A program made the position numbers and the translations under genes. A stretch of 64,000 nucleotides of DNA, taken from NCBI GenBank assembly GCA_017396085.1, contig JAFQNC010000012.1, positions 1-64,000 on the forward strand, read 5' to 3'. Below are positions 16,126 to 23,970 of the stretch, one piece after another (position 1 is the first letter of the stretch; the number at the start of each line of letters is the position of its first letter). The stretch is from Tidjanibacter sp. GTDB lineage: Bacteria > Bacteroidota > Bacteroidia > Bacteroidales > Rikenellaceae. The notes under the pieces were generated by a model, which was given only the letters and a program-made list of their open reading frames with translations, did not search any database and was not told the origin of the DNA.

Positions 16126-17100
16126 TTATTTGAGGTTTGCAACCACGAAGTCTACGGTTTTGTAGAATATCTCGCCGGCCTTATCGCTCTTCTTTGCGGC
16201 AATGTTGTGGTCGTAGTAGGGGTACTCGAGGTACTCCACTACTCCACCCTTCGCTTTGAGCGCAGCGGCAAAATCCCTACTCTGGGTGTACTCCACCACC
16301 GAGTCGCCAGTGCCACACACCAACATAGCGGCGGGCAGGTTTTTCTTGGGAATGCGATACTGGGGCGAAGCCTTCTTCAACACCGAGGGGGCCAAATCTT
16401 TGAAATAGGCCAACCTCTGGGGGTCTTTGGCACGGGTGGTGATGGCGGCGGTGGTGAGGTCATAGATACCTGAATAGCCAACCAACACCTTTGCGCCCTT
16501 GATGGTCATTGCGGCCAAGCCGGAGAGGTGCCCACCGGCCGAAGCACCGCAGAAACCGAACACCTTGGGGTTGATACCCAACTCCTCGGCGTGCTCCTGC
16601 ACCCACTTCACGGCGTCCTCAACGTCTTGTGCCGACACCTCAACACTTGCGTCCGGCTTGTCGGCCAGCGTGTAGGAGATGCGCACACCTGCGATACCGT
16701 GCTGCACGGCGAGATACTTGGAGAGCGACTTGTTGGACTCCTTTGTGCCCCTTGCCCAACCACCACCGTGGATGTAGACCATAAAAGGTGCGGGCTGCTC
16801 GCTCACTGCCTTGTCCACTGTGAGCACGAGTTCGTAGTCGGAATAGGTTTTGTAGACATAGTCCACACTCTCACACCCTTTGTAGAGTTTGCTCGACACG
16901 AAGTTCACGGGCTCGTAGGGCACGAGCAGGTCGGGCACTTCGGCGAGGTTGATGTATTTGTACTTCTTGGGGGTGAGGATTTCATACTTACCCTCGCCCA
17001 CCTCTTTGAGTTTCATTGCATAGCGGTTGGTGATGTCCTGTGCCGAGAGGGCTGTGGATGCGGCCAACGCCAGTGCAACGAGAATGAATAGTTTTTTCAT
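16126..17100 (-). CDS. Secreted alpha/beta-hydrolase esterase
   Basis: 324 residues with a Sec signal peptide (cleavage near ALSAQ, residue 20). The oxyanion motif HGGGW (111-115), nucleophile Ser188 in GASAGG, probable acid Asp266 (CGTGDS) and base His298 (YYDHN) define an active carboxylesterase of the HSL/acetyl-esterase type. Its start overlaps the GntR stop (ATGA), so translation is coupled and it is probably controlled with the alginate locus. Bacterial alginates carry O-acetyl groups, so removal of acetyl is a reasonable guess. No carbohydrate-binding module is seen. Confidence 0.75.
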   Translation of the reverse strand: MKKLFILVALALAASTALSAQDITNRYAMKLKEVGEGKYEILTPKKYKYINLAEVPDLLVPYEPVNFVSSKLYKGCESVDYVYKTYSDYELVLTVDKAVSEQPAPFMVYIHGGGWARGTKESNKSLSKYLAVQHGIAGVRISYTLADKPDASVEVSAQDVEDAVKWVQEHAEELGINPKVFGFCGASAGGHLSGLAAMTIKGAKVLVGYSGIYDLTTAAITTRAKDPQRLAYFKDLAPSVLKKASPQYRIPKKNLPAAMLVCGTGDSVVEYTQSRDFAAALKAKGGVVEYLEYPYYDHNIAAKKSDKAGEIFYKTVDFVVANLK

Positions 17101-17819
17101 CGGTTAATTGGGGTTTGACTTTTCTTGTGCATCTGCGAGAACTCGAGCAGGGTTGATAGGTGCTGCCTTACGACTGCCATAGCGCCATCGCTGTCGTGGT
17201 TTACGATACAATCGTAGAGTTCTTTGTGCTCACGCAAGACATCCTCACGCGGCACTGCGCAGACTTTGTATTTCTGAAAATACTTCAACACATCGGGGGT
17301 AATAATGAGCAACAGAGATGACATCACAGGGTTGTGTGCTGCGCGTGCTACGGCTTGGTGGAACTCAAAGTCTTTGGGGACTTGGTCCTCCGTACCGAAC
17401 TTTTCCTCGCACCCCACCATTGCGGCTTTCATTGCCTCAATGTCGGTTTCATCGCGATTTTGCGCTGCGAGCCTTGCGGTTTCCACCTCCAAGAGCAACC
17501 TCACATCCACGAGCGAGGAGAAGTCGTAGCGGTCAATTTTGAGCATATCCGTGAAGAGGCTCTCCATCTGCTGCAACTTCATCTGCGTAACCACGGTACC
17601 ACTCTGGGGATAGGTTTTAGCCAACCCATAGAACTCCATCTTCTGGAAGGCGCACCTAACGTGTGCTCGGCTTACTCCGAGATGTTCGGCCAACTTGCGT
17701 TCTGCGGGCAGACGGTCGCCCGAGGATAGTCGTCCGAAGTAGAGTTGGTCTTTCACATAGTTGAGCACTTTCTCGACTTCATCGGAGAGTGCGATGTTTT
17801 TGTTCTGTTGGTTAGTCAT
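17097..17819 (-). CDS. GntR/FCD transcriptional regulator of the alginate locus
   Basis: 240 residues. The N-terminal winged helix (about 12-80) has RLPAERKLAEHLGVSRAHVRCAFQ and ends in SGTVV. The C-terminal FCD domain (about 95-225) keeps metal-ligand His residues in EFHQAVARAAH, REHKELYDC and RQHLSTL. FCD GntR proteins bind organic acids and sugar acids, so KDG or DEH is a plausible effector. Its own promoter is flanked by TGGTCA half-sites, and related TGGT palindromes follow the SusC promoter. A GntR repressor, AusR, controls alginate genes in Zobellia galactanivorans. No hybrid two-component regulator is present in this locus. The repressor role is inference. Confidence 0.88.
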   Translation of the reverse strand: MTNQQNKNIALSDEVEKVLNYVKDQLYFGRLSSGDRLPAERKLAEHLGVSRAHVRCAFQKMEFYGLAKTYPQSGTVVTQMKLQQMESLFTDMLKIDRYDFSSLVDVRLLLEVETARLAAQNRDETDIEAMKAAMVGCEEKFGTEDQVPKDFEFHQAVARAAHNPVMSSLLLIITPDVLKYFQKYKVCAVPREDVLREHKELYDCIVNHDSDGAMAVVRQHLSTLLEFSQMHKKSQTPINR

Positions 17820-17853
17820 CTGTGTGTTAAATTATTACCTCGTGTTTCTCAAG

Positions 17854-17888
17854 AAAAAGCCGTGCCCTTCGCGGGCGAAAGACACGGC
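17854..17888 (-). terminator. Terminator ending the alginate operon, inside the gntR promoter region
   Basis: On the minus strand, CACGGC/GCCGTG outer arms (17883-17888 with 17859-17864) and an inner GCCC/GGGC stem precede TTTTTC. The 5' arm abuts the gntR -7 box, so transcripts from the gntR promoter would probably start within or after it and escape termination. Confidence 0.65.
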
Positions 17889-17920
17889 CAAAGTTAGTAA
17901 TAATTTCCCTATTGGTCAAA
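17889..17920 (-). promoter_or_regulatory. Promoter of gntR
   Basis: On the minus strand, TTTG (17917-17920) and TAACTTTG (17889-17896) are separated by 20 bp. The TTGGTCA half-site at 17912-17918 overlaps the -33 element. Confidence 0.7.
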
Positions 17921-17950
17921 AATTGGTCAGAAAAATTCAACCATTGACCA
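17912..17950. promoter_or_regulatory. Putative GntR operator half-sites at its own promoter
   Basis: TTGGTCA occurs at 17912-17918 and 17923-17929 (11 bp apart), and the reverse complement TGACCA at 17945-17950. They cover and extend upstream of the -33 element, as expected for negative autoregulation. The TGGT half-site matches those of the SusC operator array. Confidence 0.5.
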
Positions 17951-17963
17951 TTTTGCAGTGCGA

Positions 17964-20030
17964 CTAATTCAGCCTCTTCGACCAATACATATCGAAGGTA
18001 ATCTTACCATCGCGCTTCTCAGTATCAGGGTTGACAGTAATAAGCTGATAGATTTCATTGCCATTACTATCTTTACCAAGACCTCCCAAAGTTACATCAA
18101 TATTCTTAATCCAAATATAACCCTCATTGATTTTGGTAGTTTTATCGCTGTAATCCTTATACTGAACAACAATCACACTGTCTTCTGTCCAAATACTATT
18201 TGACGTTTTATCTGGAGCCGCCAATGCGGGAGCATCAGTTGTCGGCGTGGTGCCGCTGTAAAGCATACCGGTAAGACTACCATCTTTCACAGCTTTTGCG
18301 TGTTCCAACTCGGTACTGCTCTTCATCACTCGGTACTGCATAAACGGAGTACCCCAAGTTTGTCCGACATAGGTATTGTAGGAAGAAGCACCTTCGCCTT
18401 TGTAGCGGTGGTTTTTCAAAATCATATCTGTATTTGTTGGATTAACCATACTTAGTTTACCTGACGAATCCGTTACAAATGCTATGTACGGTTTCACAGC
18501 CGCATACAATGCCGGTGTCATAGCTGCATCATAAGTTTTCTTTGCTGTTACATAGGGGTTTACAACACCCGTTCCAAGACCGATACCATAGTCCTCGTTG
18601 GTTGCAGCAAAGTCCTTTGCCGAATAAACCCTACCATCATCGGGAACAAAATATGCATTATCAGACGAGAAATCCGAATAAGTTGCAGCAGAATTGGAAC
18701 CCATACCAAGAGTGATATTCTCGTAGTGGTAGAAAGGATAGATGCTGATTGTGCCAAGAGTACCCTCCTCGTCCTCGTAGGTGTAGGTAATATCGTAGTC
18801 GGCAGCAGTGGTGGCAGTACCGGTGCAATCGGGCACCTTCACAACCAACTCGGTACCGGTCTGCGAAACAACCTCGGCAGCAACACCACCAACCTTAACG
18901 GCTTGTGCGTTGAGCAGGTTGGTTCCGGTAATAGTAATGGTGTTGTTCAGGTAGAATTTGTCCTCACTGCTGTCGTTGCTCACAACCGAGGTTGCATTGG
19001 GCTCACCTGCGGGGATAGCCTCAAGAGTGATGCTCTTGCCGGCACGTGCTCCACGCAGCAGTGCACCTGCGGTGAACTGTACGGCGGGGTGAGTACCCTT
19101 GTTGGTCTTGATGCGTACAGTGAAGGTGTCGCCCTCAAGGTAGGAGGTAGTCTCATCGTAGTAGGGAGACTCTGCCTTGGGCGCATAACCAGCATTAAGC
19201 ATAAACCTAACATCTATCTTCTTAGTTGCAGCCACAGCGCCATTGCTAACGGTGGTTGTGATGGTCGATTTGGTCGATTTCCAGTAGCCATAGTTGGTGC
19301 CATTCGCAACAGTGTGGCTGGTAAGTCCTTGTTCTACTTCACCTTTAGAAGTGTTTGCAATAAACTCTCCTGCCAAAACCTTACCACCCTCCGAAGTAAG
19401 GCTCACCTCCTCAATGGTAACATCCTCGCCGGTGGCGTTGGTGATACCAAGCCTCAAAACGGCAAAGGCTCGTTTGATTTTGAGTTCTACAGCACTTTCG
19501 GGCATAGCCTTACTGTTGTTGGCATAGACAAAGTCGTAGGCCGACATATCCCACTTCGATGCAGTGGCATCGTAGGTCTGCTCAGCAGGGAGAATACCGT
19601 GAACTTTGGTGTGGCTCTCGGTGTCCTCATTATAGGGATAGTAGAAATAGAACTTGTGGGCAGACGCATCAACATCAACCCATTCGGCTTCTCCTGTAAA
19701 AGTAGCAGTAGCCGAGTCAGAGCCAAGAGTGGCAGTATATACAATATTCTGCGCATTGGCGACCTTTGTGTCGGAGCCGGCTCCTGTTGCCCTATAGTTG
19801 TAGTACAAACCGGCCGTTTCGGTGCCGTTCCAAAGGGTGGTTGCACCATCCTCAAGGTCAAGGGCGGTGCGGCCCTCTGCGTCAGTCTCAGGACCGACAA
19901 CAAAGGTGATGGTGTTCTCGGAGCCCTCTCCACCATTGAGTGCGGGGCCCTCATCTTCAAATGCGTTGTTGCAAGCGGAAATGGTCATCGCAGCAGCAAC
20001 AAGTGTCAAAATGTAATAAATCTTTTTCAT
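17964..20030 (-). CDS. Fimbrillin-like / TIG surface lipoprotein, putative alginate-binding
   Basis: 688 residues with lipobox Cys20 (MKKIYYILTLVAAAMTISAC). The N-terminal 300 residues resemble Mfa/fimbrillin-like domains (ATTLWNGTETAG, KFYFYYPYN, MSAYDFVYANN, KRAFAVLRLGITN). This block is closely similar to the same region of the lyase encoded at 20247-22079. A TIG-like domain follows at about 345-430 (NTITITGTNLLNAQAVKVGGV). The last 250 residues (YPFYHYENITLGMG to DMYWSKRLN) match the C-termini of the two TIG proteins near SusD. I infer a surface glycan-binding protein. It is the last gene of the alginate operon. Confidence 0.72.
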   Translation of the reverse strand: MKKIYYILTLVAAAMTISACNNAFEDEGPALNGGEGSENTITFVVGPETDAEGRTALDLEDGATTLWNGTETAGLYYNYRATGAGSDTKVANAQNIVYTATLGSDSATATFTGEAEWVDVDASAHKFYFYYPYNEDTESHTKVHGILPAEQTYDATASKWDMSAYDFVYANNSKAMPESAVELKIKRAFAVLRLGITNATGEDVTIEEVSLTSEGGKVLAGEFIANTSKGEVEQGLTSHTVANGTNYGYWKSTKSTITTTVSNGAVAATKKIDVRFMLNAGYAPKAESPYYDETTSYLEGDTFTVRIKTNKGTHPAVQFTAGALLRGARAGKSITLEAIPAGEPNATSVVSNDSSEDKFYLNNTITITGTNLLNAQAVKVGGVAAEVVSQTGTELVVKVPDCTGTATTAADYDITYTYEDEEGTLGTISIYPFYHYENITLGMGSNSAATYSDFSSDNAYFVPDDGRVYSAKDFAATNEDYGIGLGTGVVNPYVTAKKTYDAAMTPALYAAVKPYIAFVTDSSGKLSMVNPTNTDMILKNHRYKGEGASSYNTYVGQTWGTPFMQYRVMKSSTELEHAKAVKDGSLTGMLYSGTTPTTDAPALAAPDKTSNSIWTEDSVIVVQYKDYSDKTTKINEGYIWIKNIDVTLGGLGKDSNGNEIYQLITVNPDTEKRDGKITFDMYWSKRLN

Positions 20031-20048
20031 AGTCGTTGTTGCTGTTTT

Positions 20049-20188
20049 TTAGAGTTCATCATCCCAACTGCTTTCCTCGCCCAAGCCGGGGAGTTCGAGT
20101 CCAATCTGCGAGGGGTCCGAAAATGCGATACCTTGCTCAATATCAACACTTTCCATCTCTAATAGGGGGGGTAATAAAGCGTTTTCAT
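20049..20188 (-). pseudogene. Small ORF put out of frame by a C7 tract (possible phase-variable peptide)
   Basis: ATG 20188 opens a frame that stops after nine codons, just past seven C residues (20165-20171 on the complement). Adding one C joins it, with no other change, to the 35-codon frame that starts at ATG 20156 and stops at 20049. The resulting 46-residue product begins MKTLYYPPLLEMESV, has EQGIAFSD in the middle and ends EESSWDDEL. Small peptides of this kind (M-K-x-Y-x-x-P...E-x-G-x-A-x-S...) are, as I recall, common beside fimbrillin-type genes in Bacteroidales, and here it sits between two fimbrillin-like genes. Either it is a phase-variable gene in the off state, a sequencing indel, or translation begins at ATG 20156. 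Confidence 0.5.
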
Positions 20189-20246
20189 TGTGTTTTGTTT
20201 GTTGTTTAATTTGTGTTTATAGTTTATTGTGAGTATTTTTTTCTCT

Positions 20247-22079
20247 CTATTTTTCCTCAATGGTGAAGTCGGTGAAGAGTAGCGATTCATCCCTCAGGCT
20301 GCCATCGGTGCGCATACTGCCATTCTCGCCCACATAGCGGTAGATACCCCACTTTGGACGAATTGCATCGGCTCCATCGCGCCAAATGTCGATGTTGTCG
20401 GTCTGGTAGGAGAGCAGCACCTTATCATCACGCAAGCGCACAATCTCAATCTCATAGGCACCCGAGTGGCTATAAGTCGCCGTCTCCGTGGCCATAACCC
20501 ACTCGCCCTCAAAATCGCTCAGAAGAGCCGTCTTGAGTTTCACGGCCGAAGCCCCATTGGGGCCATAGTGGGTGAGTTCGAGATATTGCGTCTCATTAAC
20601 CAAACGAGCCACAAGGATAATCAGCGGGTTGCCCACATCATCACCACCATAGCCTTTGAGTTGGTGCAGGTGGCAGAACTTGCTTGTAGCCTTGAAGCCC
20701 TTGGGAATCTGGAATTTCCAAGTGTAGGTGTGAGTTTCGCCCTCCGCCGCAACCATATTCTCAGGCGATTTTTCGTAGGTCTTAATCTCGTTGCGCTGGC
20801 GGTCGGTAACGTCTGCTTTGCCACGGTCGTCATCAATGGCGATGTGGATGTCGAAGCGGTAGACATAGCGAGCCAAAGTGGTGTCCCACACCTGTGTGAT
20901 GTGCCTCACGGGGCTCTCGGCGTGGCTACCCGACTCATCGGGGCACTCCTCATAGTAGCCGTGGGCGTTCATATAGGCATAGGTGTCGCTCACGCCATCG
21001 GGCACAAGCGCACAAGGCTGACCCGTAACCGCAGGATAGCGGCTCGCAATGCTATTGCCCTTCAGAGTGATTTTCTTCACAGCACTTCCACCACGCATCA
21101 GCCCACCGGCCTTGAACTCCACAACAGGGTGAGTACCCTTGTCGCTCTCCACAACCACACTGAAGGTGTCGCCCTCAAGATAGGCCGTGGTCGAGTCATA
21201 ATAGGGAGAGGAGGCCTTGGGCGCATAGCCCGCATTGAGCATAAGCCTCACATTCATCTTCTCGCCCGCCTTCAAGGTACCATTGGCCACATTGGTCGCC
21301 ACCTCCGAAGAGGTAGAGGTCCAGTAGCCATAGTTGGTACCATTCGCCTCGGTGTGGTTGGAAAGTCCTTGGTCTACGGTGCCTTTGGATATGTTGGCCA
21401 AAAAATCACCCGCCAAAATCCTACCTCCCTTTGAGGTGAGCGTCACTTTGCTGACCACCACGTCCTCGCCGGAGGCGTTGGTAATCTCAAGCCTCAGCAC
21501 AGCAAATGCACGCCTGAGTTTGTTCAGCGCCACTTGGCTACCATAGGCGATGTCGTTCTTGTTGGCATAGACAAAGTCGTAGGCCGACATATCCCACACC
21601 GCTGCGGTCGCATCGTAGTTCTGCTCGGCAGGAAGAGTACCCTTAACCTTCGTGTGGCTCTCGGAGCCCTCTCGGTAGGGGTAGTAGAAGTAGAATTTGT
21701 GGGCCGCACTCTCGGTGCCCTCACCGTCATACCACTCCGCATCGCCCCCGAAAGTGGCCGAAGCCGAAGCGGGGGTTGCTGTGGCAGTGTAGATGATGTT
21801 TTGGGCCCCACTTACCTTTGTGTCCTTAGACGCACCGGAGAGTCGGTAGGAATAGAAAAAGCCCGCCTCCTCGGTGCCGTTCCAGAGGGCTGTTGTCCCA
21901 TCCGAAAGACTAAGCACCGAGCGAGCCTCTTCGCTACCGTCATCCCCAACGGTGAAGGTGATTTTGTCGGTCCCGCCCACGTTTACCTCAGGCGAGCCCT
22001 CCTCCACACCATTGTCGCACGCCACAAAGGTCAGCGCAACAACCGCAAGTGTCGCAACTCGTTTTGCAATCTTCATCAT
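20247..22079 (-). CDS. Fimbrillin-like domain fused to jelly-roll polysaccharide lyase
   Basis: 610 residues, started at ATG 22079 (MMKIAKRVATLAVVALTFVAC, lipoprotein). The N-terminal half (about 25-330) is a fimbrillin-like domain closely similar to that of the gene at 17964. The C-terminal half (about 345-610) is almost the same as the neighbouring lyase at 22178. Lyase motifs are RNEIKTY, FCHLHQLKGYGG, YLELTHYGPNG and RPKWGIYR, which resemble the RxE, QxH and YFKxGxY blocks of PL7/PL13/PL20-type beta-jelly-roll lyases. I cannot fix the CAZy family. Context implies endo-acting alginate lyase on the cell surface. Fusion of a fimbrillin-like module to a lyase is unusual. Confidence 0.65.
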   Translation of the reverse strand: MMKIAKRVATLAVVALTFVACDNGVEEGSPEVNVGGTDKITFTVGDDGSEEARSVLSLSDGTTALWNGTEEAGFFYSYRLSGASKDTKVSGAQNIIYTATATPASASATFGGDAEWYDGEGTESAAHKFYFYYPYREGSESHTKVKGTLPAEQNYDATAAVWDMSAYDFVYANKNDIAYGSQVALNKLRRAFAVLRLEITNASGEDVVVSKVTLTSKGGRILAGDFLANISKGTVDQGLSNHTEANGTNYGYWTSTSSEVATNVANGTLKAGEKMNVRLMLNAGYAPKASSPYYDSTTAYLEGDTFSVVVESDKGTHPVVEFKAGGLMRGGSAVKKITLKGNSIASRYPAVTGQPCALVPDGVSDTYAYMNAHGYYEECPDESGSHAESPVRHITQVWDTTLARYVYRFDIHIAIDDDRGKADVTDRQRNEIKTYEKSPENMVAAEGETHTYTWKFQIPKGFKATSKFCHLHQLKGYGGDDVGNPLIILVARLVNETQYLELTHYGPNGASAVKLKTALLSDFEGEWVMATETATYSHSGAYEIEIVRLRDDKVLLSYQTDNIDIWRDGADAIRPKWGIYRYVGENGSMRTDGSLRDESLLFTDFTIEEK

Positions 22080-22177
22080 TAAGTCTAAATATCGTTTATC
22101 TTCTCTCACGCACACGCCCACCTCTCGGCCACACCACACACAGCGGAACATCGGCGGAGGGGCGTTGTGTTTGTTTT

Positions 22178-23161
22178 CTACTCCTCCTTGATGGTAAAGT
22201 CGGTGAAGAGCAGCGACTCATCCCTCATCTGGTCCTTAATGCTGCCGCCTGCACCAAAGGAGCGGTAGATGCCCCATTTGGGACGTATGGCCGTGGCACC
22301 ATCGCGCCAGATGTCGATGTTGTTCGTCTTGTAGTAGAGGAGCGTTTTGTCGTCCCTCATACGCACAATCTTCACCTCATACTTACCCTTGTGGAGGTAG
22401 GTGGCCTTCTCCTCAACCATCACCCATTCGCCCTCAAACTGGTCGAGCAGTGCGCTCTCCAACTTCACCGCCGAGGCTCCATTGGGGCCATAGTGGGTAA
22501 GTTCGAGGTACTGCTTGCCACTGCGCAGGCGGGCCACAAACGTAATCAGCGGGTTGCCGATGTCATCCCCACCGTAGCCTTTGAGTTGGTGCAGGTGGCA
22601 AAACTTGCTTGTAGCCTTGAAGCCCTTGGGAATTTGGAATTTCCAAGTGTAGGTGTGAGTTTGGCCCTCGGCCGCAACCATATTCTCGGGCGAGGCAGCG
22701 TAGGTCTTAATCTCATTACGCTGACGGTCGGTAATCTCGGGCTTGCCCCTATCGTCATCAATATCAATATGAATATCAAAACGATAGACGTAGCGAGCCA
22801 GTGAGTCATCCCACACCTGAGTGATGTGTTTTACGTGGCTCTTGGCGTGGAGGCCCGAACTATCGGGGCACTCCTGATAATAGCCACGAGCATTCATGTA
22901 GGCATAGGTGTCGCTCACACCATCGGGCACAAGCGCACAGGGCTGACCCGTAGCCGCAGGATAGCGTTCTGCCATAGGCTTGGGCCTCGCCGGTGTGGTC
23001 TGTGTGGTGGTGTCCTCACTCCCGCTACCCCCACCGGAGGAGCTTCCTCCTCCGGGTTGGGGTGTGGGAATTTCAAAATCAACACCCGTGCAGGCAAACA
23101 TTGCAGCCGCCAGCACAATCTGTGTCAAAATCGTCATCGTATGTCTACGCTTTGCTGTCAT
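22178..23161 (-). CDS. Jelly-roll polysaccharide lyase lipoprotein
   Basis: 327 residues. The ATG overlaps the SDR stop (TAATG), and the resulting N-terminus (MTAKRRHT, then a hydrophobic stretch to MFAC) is a good lipoprotein signal. After a Ser/Gly/Thr-rich linker (about 30-60) comes the same catalytic module as in the gene downstream, with RNEIKTY, FCHLHQLKGYGG, YLELTHYGPNG and RPKWGIYR. It lacks the fimbrillin-like domain. The fold appears to be the concanavalin-like jelly roll of PL7-related families; alginate as substrate is inferred from the locus. The linker would hold the enzyme away from the membrane. Confidence 0.68.
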   Translation of the reverse strand: MTAKRRHTMTILTQIVLAAAMFACTGVDFEIPTPQPGGGSSSGGGSGSEDTTTQTTPARPKPMAERYPAATGQPCALVPDGVSDTYAYMNARGYYQECPDSSGLHAKSHVKHITQVWDDSLARYVYRFDIHIDIDDDRGKPEITDRQRNEIKTYAASPENMVAAEGQTHTYTWKFQIPKGFKATSKFCHLHQLKGYGGDDIGNPLITFVARLRSGKQYLELTHYGPNGASAVKLESALLDQFEGEWVMVEEKATYLHKGKYEVKIVRMRDDKTLLYYKTNNIDIWRDGATAIRPKWGIYRSFGAGGSIKDQMRDESLLFTDFTIKEE

Positions 23162-23913
23162 TAGGAGAAGAGTACGCCGCCGTTGATGTCGATGGAGGTA
23201 CCGGTGATGTAAGACGACTCATCGCAAGCGAGGAAGCACACGAGGTCGGCAATCTCCATAGCGGTACCCTCACGGCGCAGAGGTGCAGTCTTGTGGAGGT
23301 TCTCACGTGCCTCAGGTTTGGTGAAGCGGTCGTGGAACGAGGTGTTAATCATACCGGGAGCAAGTGCGTTCACGCGGATGCCCTGAGGACCAAGCTCCTT
23401 GGCCATCGAGCGGGTGTGGCACATAACAGCAGCCTTGGCGGTTGCATACATCGAAGCACCGGGGCCACCACCATCGCGAGCAGCCTGCGAAGAGAAGTTC
23501 ACAATCGAACCACCCTCTTTCATCAAGGGCACCACCTCGCGAGTGCAGAGGAACACGCTACGCATATTCACATCCATCAGGAAGTCATACCAAGCCTCGT
23601 CCTGCTCAACGATAAGTTTGCGGCCAACAATACCGCCAACCACGTTCACGAGCACGTGTACGGTGTCGCCAAATGCCTCAACAGCCTTCTCAAAGAGGTT
23701 CTTAACATCGGCTGCCTTGGTCATATCGCCTTGAACAGCGATAGCCTGACCACCATCGGCCTCAATCATCTTAACAGTCTCGGCTGCATCCTCGGGGTTA
23801 TCAAAGTAGTTCAAGCACACCTTTGCGCCCTCTGCTGCAAGTTTCACAGATACTGCACGACCCAAGTCGCGTGCGCCACCGGTTACGATGGCAACTTTTC
23901 CTTCAAGTTTCAT
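23161..23913 (-). CDS. SDR-family reductase, probable DEH reductase
   Basis: 250 residues of the classical short-chain dehydrogenase fold. The cofactor motif TGGARDLG (11-18), active-site Ser141/142 in NFSSQAA, and Tyr156-x3-Lys160 in SMYATAK are intact. In alginate pathways an SDR reduces 4-deoxy-L-erythro-5-hexoseulose uronate (DEH) to 2-keto-3-deoxygluconate using NAD(P)H. Position between the hexuronate carrier and the lyases strongly favours this role. Its stop overlaps the start of the following lyase by one base (TAATG), indicating coupled translation. Confidence 0.85.
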   Translation of the reverse strand: MKLEGKVAIVTGGARDLGRAVSVKLAAEGAKVCLNYFDNPEDAAETVKMIEADGGQAIAVQGDMTKAADVKNLFEKAVEAFGDTVHVLVNVVGGIVGRKLIVEQDEAWYDFLMDVNMRSVFLCTREVVPLMKEGGSIVNFSSQAARDGGGPGASMYATAKAAVMCHTRSMAKELGPQGIRVNALAPGMINTSFHDRFTKPEARENLHKTAPLRREGTAMEIADLVCFLACDESSYITGTSIDINGGVLFS

Positions 23914-23970
23914 AACTTTTTTTGTTTTTTTTAAGTTTGTTATTTTGGTTAATTTGCAAAAACATTTCTC

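Noticed and set aside
16106-16126. Terminator for the esterase gene (ACCCACC/GGTGGGT)
   Set aside because: The stem overlaps the stop codon and is not followed by T residues on the minus strand.
18726-20162. 478-codon plus-strand frame opposite the fimbrillin-like/TIG gene
   Set aside because: Shadow of a well-supported minus-strand lipoprotein; no start context or domain.
23900-23960. Internal promoter ahead of the SDR gene
   Set aside because: T-rich spacer with a TTGGTTAAT half-site, but no TAnnTTTG box in the correct orientation.
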